A DNA stretch of 64,000 nt. Origin: Lachnoclostridium sp. An76. GTDB taxonomy: Bacteria; Bacillota; Clostridia; Lachnospirales; Lachnospiraceae. The translations under genes and the position numbers were made by a program. The stretch lies in NCBI RefSeq assembly GCF_002161355.1, contig NZ_NFHL01000002.1, positions 124,001 through 188,000 on the forward strand. Reading direction: 5' to 3'. Of the stretch, positions 61,596 through 64,000 are shown piece after piece (within the stretch, counting starts at the first letter, position 1; every line of letters begins with the position of its first letter). The notes under the pieces are model-generated. The model searched no databases, was not told the origin of the DNA, and was given only the letters and a program-made list of their open reading frames with translations.

Positions 61596-63632
61596 TCACA
61601 CAAGGATTTCCGTGCTGAACAGCTCTCTCTTTTTCATCAATCCATAGATGTCTTCATCCGGCAGATGATTCTCTGTCATCAGGATGAGGCTGATCCTGCG
61701 GTCATCCTCCGAGTAGGTCAGCTCTCTCTGCCAGTCGTGGAAATCCGGCCCGTCCCCCAGGTTGCGCACATAGCTCATGTAGCCTTTGAGCACCCAGGCG
61801 GACTGCTTCACATCCGTCAGGCATTCATTCGCATAGAATCCGCCCCATTTACCGTGTTCCCTCGCCCGCATCGCATGGTCTGCCGCCAGGTATTCCTCCC
61901 GCGCCATGCCGCCGTAGAAGAATGCTTTTCTGTAATCTTCTTCCATCGCCGCCAGCAGGCTCCGGCAGATCAGGTATGCCCCGGTAAAGCAGTGATAATG
62001 GATCTGACCGTGCAGCATCAGGGAATCCCGGAAAAGCCGCCGCGCCGCGTTCCCTCTGATCTGCGCGTCCGCCGCCTCGCATACGTCCAGATACTTCCGG
62101 TAGTTTCCGCTTCCTTTCCGGCAGATTTCCTCGTAGACGAGCACCTGCTCTTTCAGAGTCCCGACATCCGTCAGCCACAGCAGGTCCTCCGAGGCATCCC
62201 GAGTCCCTTTCATGTACCGGGATACGAGCATCCTTCCCACATGGGTGGAGAACTGGTCCCCCGCGTGGTCGTCTTCATTCGGGCCGTACAGGACCGCCGC
62301 CTCATGGTATGCTTTCAGGCAGCCTGCGATCAGCTCCGCATTTTCCGCGCCGTAATAAGTCTTTCCGTATTCTTTCCTGTGTTCCCCGATGTCCACGCTG
62401 CCGTTCCGCCACATATGGGCGATAAAGTCAAGGTAATATACATGAGGCTTGACATTGGAACTGTTGATGATCCAGTAATCCGTGCATCCGTGCTCCACCG
62501 TGTTTGTGAGTTCTCTCTCTATGAACTCCGGCGCATTCTGGAGCATGGTAATGTGGTTCGCGGCCTGGAGATCGTAAAAAGATACATGGTAGTAGATCCC
62601 ATTCTCCCCGGGATCATCTTTTTCCGGCAGCGCCGGGATCCTGGGGTTATGGTTCCACTGTCTCCTAGTGACCATCTTCCCAAACCCGTTGTCCGCCCAG
62701 ATCTTGATCACATCATCCGGCAGCTTTAAGTAACCCTGCTGATAGAGCTCCATGGTCTCCCCGTACAGGTTTGTGCAGCACATGGCGTCCGGCAGTTTCT
62801 CCCGCACCATATCATACTGGACCCGGATCAGTTTTCCCATCAGTTCCCCTCTCGCCTCAGGCGTGTCGTACGCCGGGTCGTCATCCCAGAACGGATGGTC
62901 TCCCTGCCCGCGGAATCCAAGATTCCAGACTACATTTAAGTCTTTCTGGTCCTCGATGCCTTCTTCCCAGAGCTTCCGGAATTTGTCCCCGTGCGTGTCA
63001 TAGGACGCATCCAGCCCGGGATATGCCCGGGCGAACATCTCCGCGCCCAGGGGCTCCGCGTGGTGGTGGGTGATATACAGCCCCATGTCAGAGGCGAGTT
63101 TTCTGTACTTCCTGGAATTCTTGTCCGTGCCCGGGATGACCATGTTGCCTCCGCAGCGCAGCAGCGCCTCGAACACCATTTCCCACGGCTTCTCCTCGCT
63201 GTAATCCACTTCCCACGCCTTTAACAGGACTTCATCGTTTACGAACCATCCGCGGAGCCTGATCGGAAACGGCTCTGACTCCACGCGCCAGTCCTCCGGC
63301 ACGGGATATCCCTCTCTCCTGGTAAAATTCTGGTCATTCCAGAACCAGAAGTCCGTCACCCCCAGGATCCTCCTGCTGATCTCATAGATCCCGTACACAA
63401 AGCCGAGATCGCTCCCGGCGCATAATTTTAACTGATTCTTCTCCTTAACTGCAATGAGCAGGAAACACTCATCGCCAAGTGCTTCCTGCTCAAGAAGGAG
63501 CTGAATCCCCGGGTCCGCCGTCGGCTCGCACGTATTCTGTATATCTCTCCTGAGATCATCCAGTGCATGCTCCACAGCCACAGAGCGGACCTGCGATATA
63601 ATTTCTATATTCTGATTCAGCGCAAATTTCAT
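61596..63632 (-). CDS. GH115-like glycosidase (putative alpha-glucuronidase family)
   Basis: 678 residues. The N-terminal part FVYGIYEISRRILGVTDFWF and then IRLRGWFVNDEVLLKAW resembles the GH115/alpha-glucuronidase start. The core barrel (about 140-470) includes WNLGFRGQGDHPFWDDD, and the C-terminal half is helical. No signal peptide, so cytoplasmic. Shorter than typical GH115 (800-1,000). Could release uronic acids from imported oligomers. The family call is by eye and moderate. Confidence 0.6.
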   Translation of the reverse strand: MKFALNQNIEIISQVRSVAVEHALDDLRRDIQNTCEPTADPGIQLLLEQEALGDECFLLIAVKEKNQLKLCAGSDLGFVYGIYEISRRILGVTDFWFWNDQNFTRREGYPVPEDWRVESEPFPIRLRGWFVNDEVLLKAWEVDYSEEKPWEMVFEALLRCGGNMVIPGTDKNSRKYRKLASDMGLYITHHHAEPLGAEMFARAYPGLDASYDTHGDKFRKLWEEGIEDQKDLNVVWNLGFRGQGDHPFWDDDPAYDTPEARGELMGKLIRVQYDMVREKLPDAMCCTNLYGETMELYQQGYLKLPDDVIKIWADNGFGKMVTRRQWNHNPRIPALPEKDDPGENGIYYHVSFYDLQAANHITMLQNAPEFIERELTNTVEHGCTDYWIINSSNVKPHVYYLDFIAHMWRNGSVDIGEHRKEYGKTYYGAENAELIAGCLKAYHEAAVLYGPNEDDHAGDQFSTHVGRMLVSRYMKGTRDASEDLLWLTDVGTLKEQVLVYEEICRKGSGNYRKYLDVCEAADAQIRGNAARRLFRDSLMLHGQIHYHCFTGAYLICRSLLAAMEEDYRKAFFYGGMAREEYLAADHAMRAREHGKWGGFYANECLTDVKQSAWVLKGYMSYVRNLGDGPDFHDWQRELTYSEDDRRISLILMTENHLPDEDIYGLMKKRELFSTEILV

Positions 63633-63670
63633 ATTATCTTACCTCTCGGTCATTTCGTTCTCTGATCTGC

Positions 63671-64000
63671 TTAACCCTTGATACCATCCATGGCGATACC
63701 TTCTACCAGATATCTCTGGAAAATAATGAAGATGATCAGCGCCGGGAGCAGTGACAGAAGTGACATTGCGAACAGCGCGCCATAGTTGTTGTAAGTATTC
63801 GGGTCAAGGAACAGGTTCAATGCCAGTGACAGGGTGAACTTGCTCGGTGTGTTCATAAAGATCAGCGGCTGGAAGAAATCCTGCCATACCCAGTAAAATG
63901 CGAAGATAGATGCTGTCATGATCGCCGGTTTTACGACCGGTACAAGGATCTTGAACAGGATCGCGATCTTGCCGCATCCGTCGATCTCAGCAGCCTCGTC
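63671..64000 (-). CDS. Carbohydrate ABC transporter permease (MalG-type), C-terminal part
   Basis: The gene runs off the right edge; about 109 residues are present. The EAA loop (DEAAEIDGCGKIAILFKILV) and PVVKPAIMTASIFAFYWVWQ, then a C-terminus QRYLVEGIAMDGIKG, are typical of MalG-like permeases (CUT1). CUT1 importers bring in oligosaccharides, which fits the cytoplasmic GH28 and GH115-like enzymes next to it. Confidence 0.93.
   Translation of the reverse strand, partial: DEAAEIDGCGKIAILFKILVPVVKPAIMTASIFAFYWVWQDFFQPLIFMNTPSKFTLSLALNLFLDPNTYNNYGALFAMSLLSLLPALIIFIIFQRYLVEGIAMDGIKG

Overview
The window looks like chromosome of a gut Lachnospiraceae (Clostridia). GC content is moderate, SD sequences are strong AGGAGG type, and the core cluster murE-priA-def-fmt-rsmB-rlmN-prpC-prkC-rsgA-rpe-thiN has the Firmicute order. 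The MurE carries a DNPR motif (meso-DAP wall). A PASTA kinase, a TGD-type sortase signal and an anaerobic pyruvate:ferredoxin oxidoreductase agree. The species cannot be named from sequence alone.

Layout. 1-1.3 kb: 5' part of nifJ (minus). 1.4-2.9 kb: HipA/HipB-type toxin-antitoxin pair with palindromic operators. 3.0-6.5 kb: an undescribed-looking membrane operon (TM2 protein, coiled-coil protein, two zinc-ribbon proteins, an Lgt-like paralogue with an altered active-site motif) divergent from an XRE regulator. 6.5-9.9 kb: a broken exported protein, a small HTH protein, the true lgt and ychF. 10.0-12.2 kb: a 2.19-kb ISAs1-family insertion with 9-bp target duplication and an extra ORF. 12.3-12.7 kb: a HigB/HigA-type pair whose toxin has lost its core. 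12.8-26.4 kb: the housekeeping block, all minus strand. 26.8-28.2 kb: an alanine/glycine:cation symporter.

29.0-39.7 kb is a bacterial microcompartment (BMC) operon read leftward from one strong promoter: class II aldolase, DUF336 protein, CoA-acylating aldehyde dehydrogenase, Zn alcohol dehydrogenase, four BMC-H shell proteins, PduL, a BMC-P vertex protein, PduS-like RnfC protein, a PduT-like BMC-T, a DeoR regulator and an Fe alcohol dehydrogenase. Five cargo enzymes carry encapsulation-peptide-like helices. No glycyl-radical or B12 diol dehydratase is present in the window. 41.6-45.6 kb: a fucose/arabinose-isomerase-family isomerase, rhamnulokinase and an AraC regulator, which would feed deoxyhexulose 1-phosphate to the aldolase.

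45.7-47.1 kb: a ParA ATPase and an HD (p)ppGpp-hydrolase-like protein. 47.3-63.9 kb is a pectin/rhamnogalacturonan block: sortase-anchored PL11 lyase, a TIM-barrel isomerase, KduD, KduI, an AraC and an IclR regulator, Eda, two PfkB (KDG-type) kinases, an SGNH-GH28 fusion, a GH115-like protein and an ABC permease. Read together, extracellular rhamnogalacturonan I cleavage would supply unsaturated uronate (Kdu/Eda route) and L-rhamnose (isomerase, kinase, then BMC aldolase). This integration is inference from gene content.

Two near-identical, non-coding, giant-palindrome elements lie at 28.2-29.0 and 58.6-59.2 kb, each between convergent genes at the edge of these carbohydrate modules.
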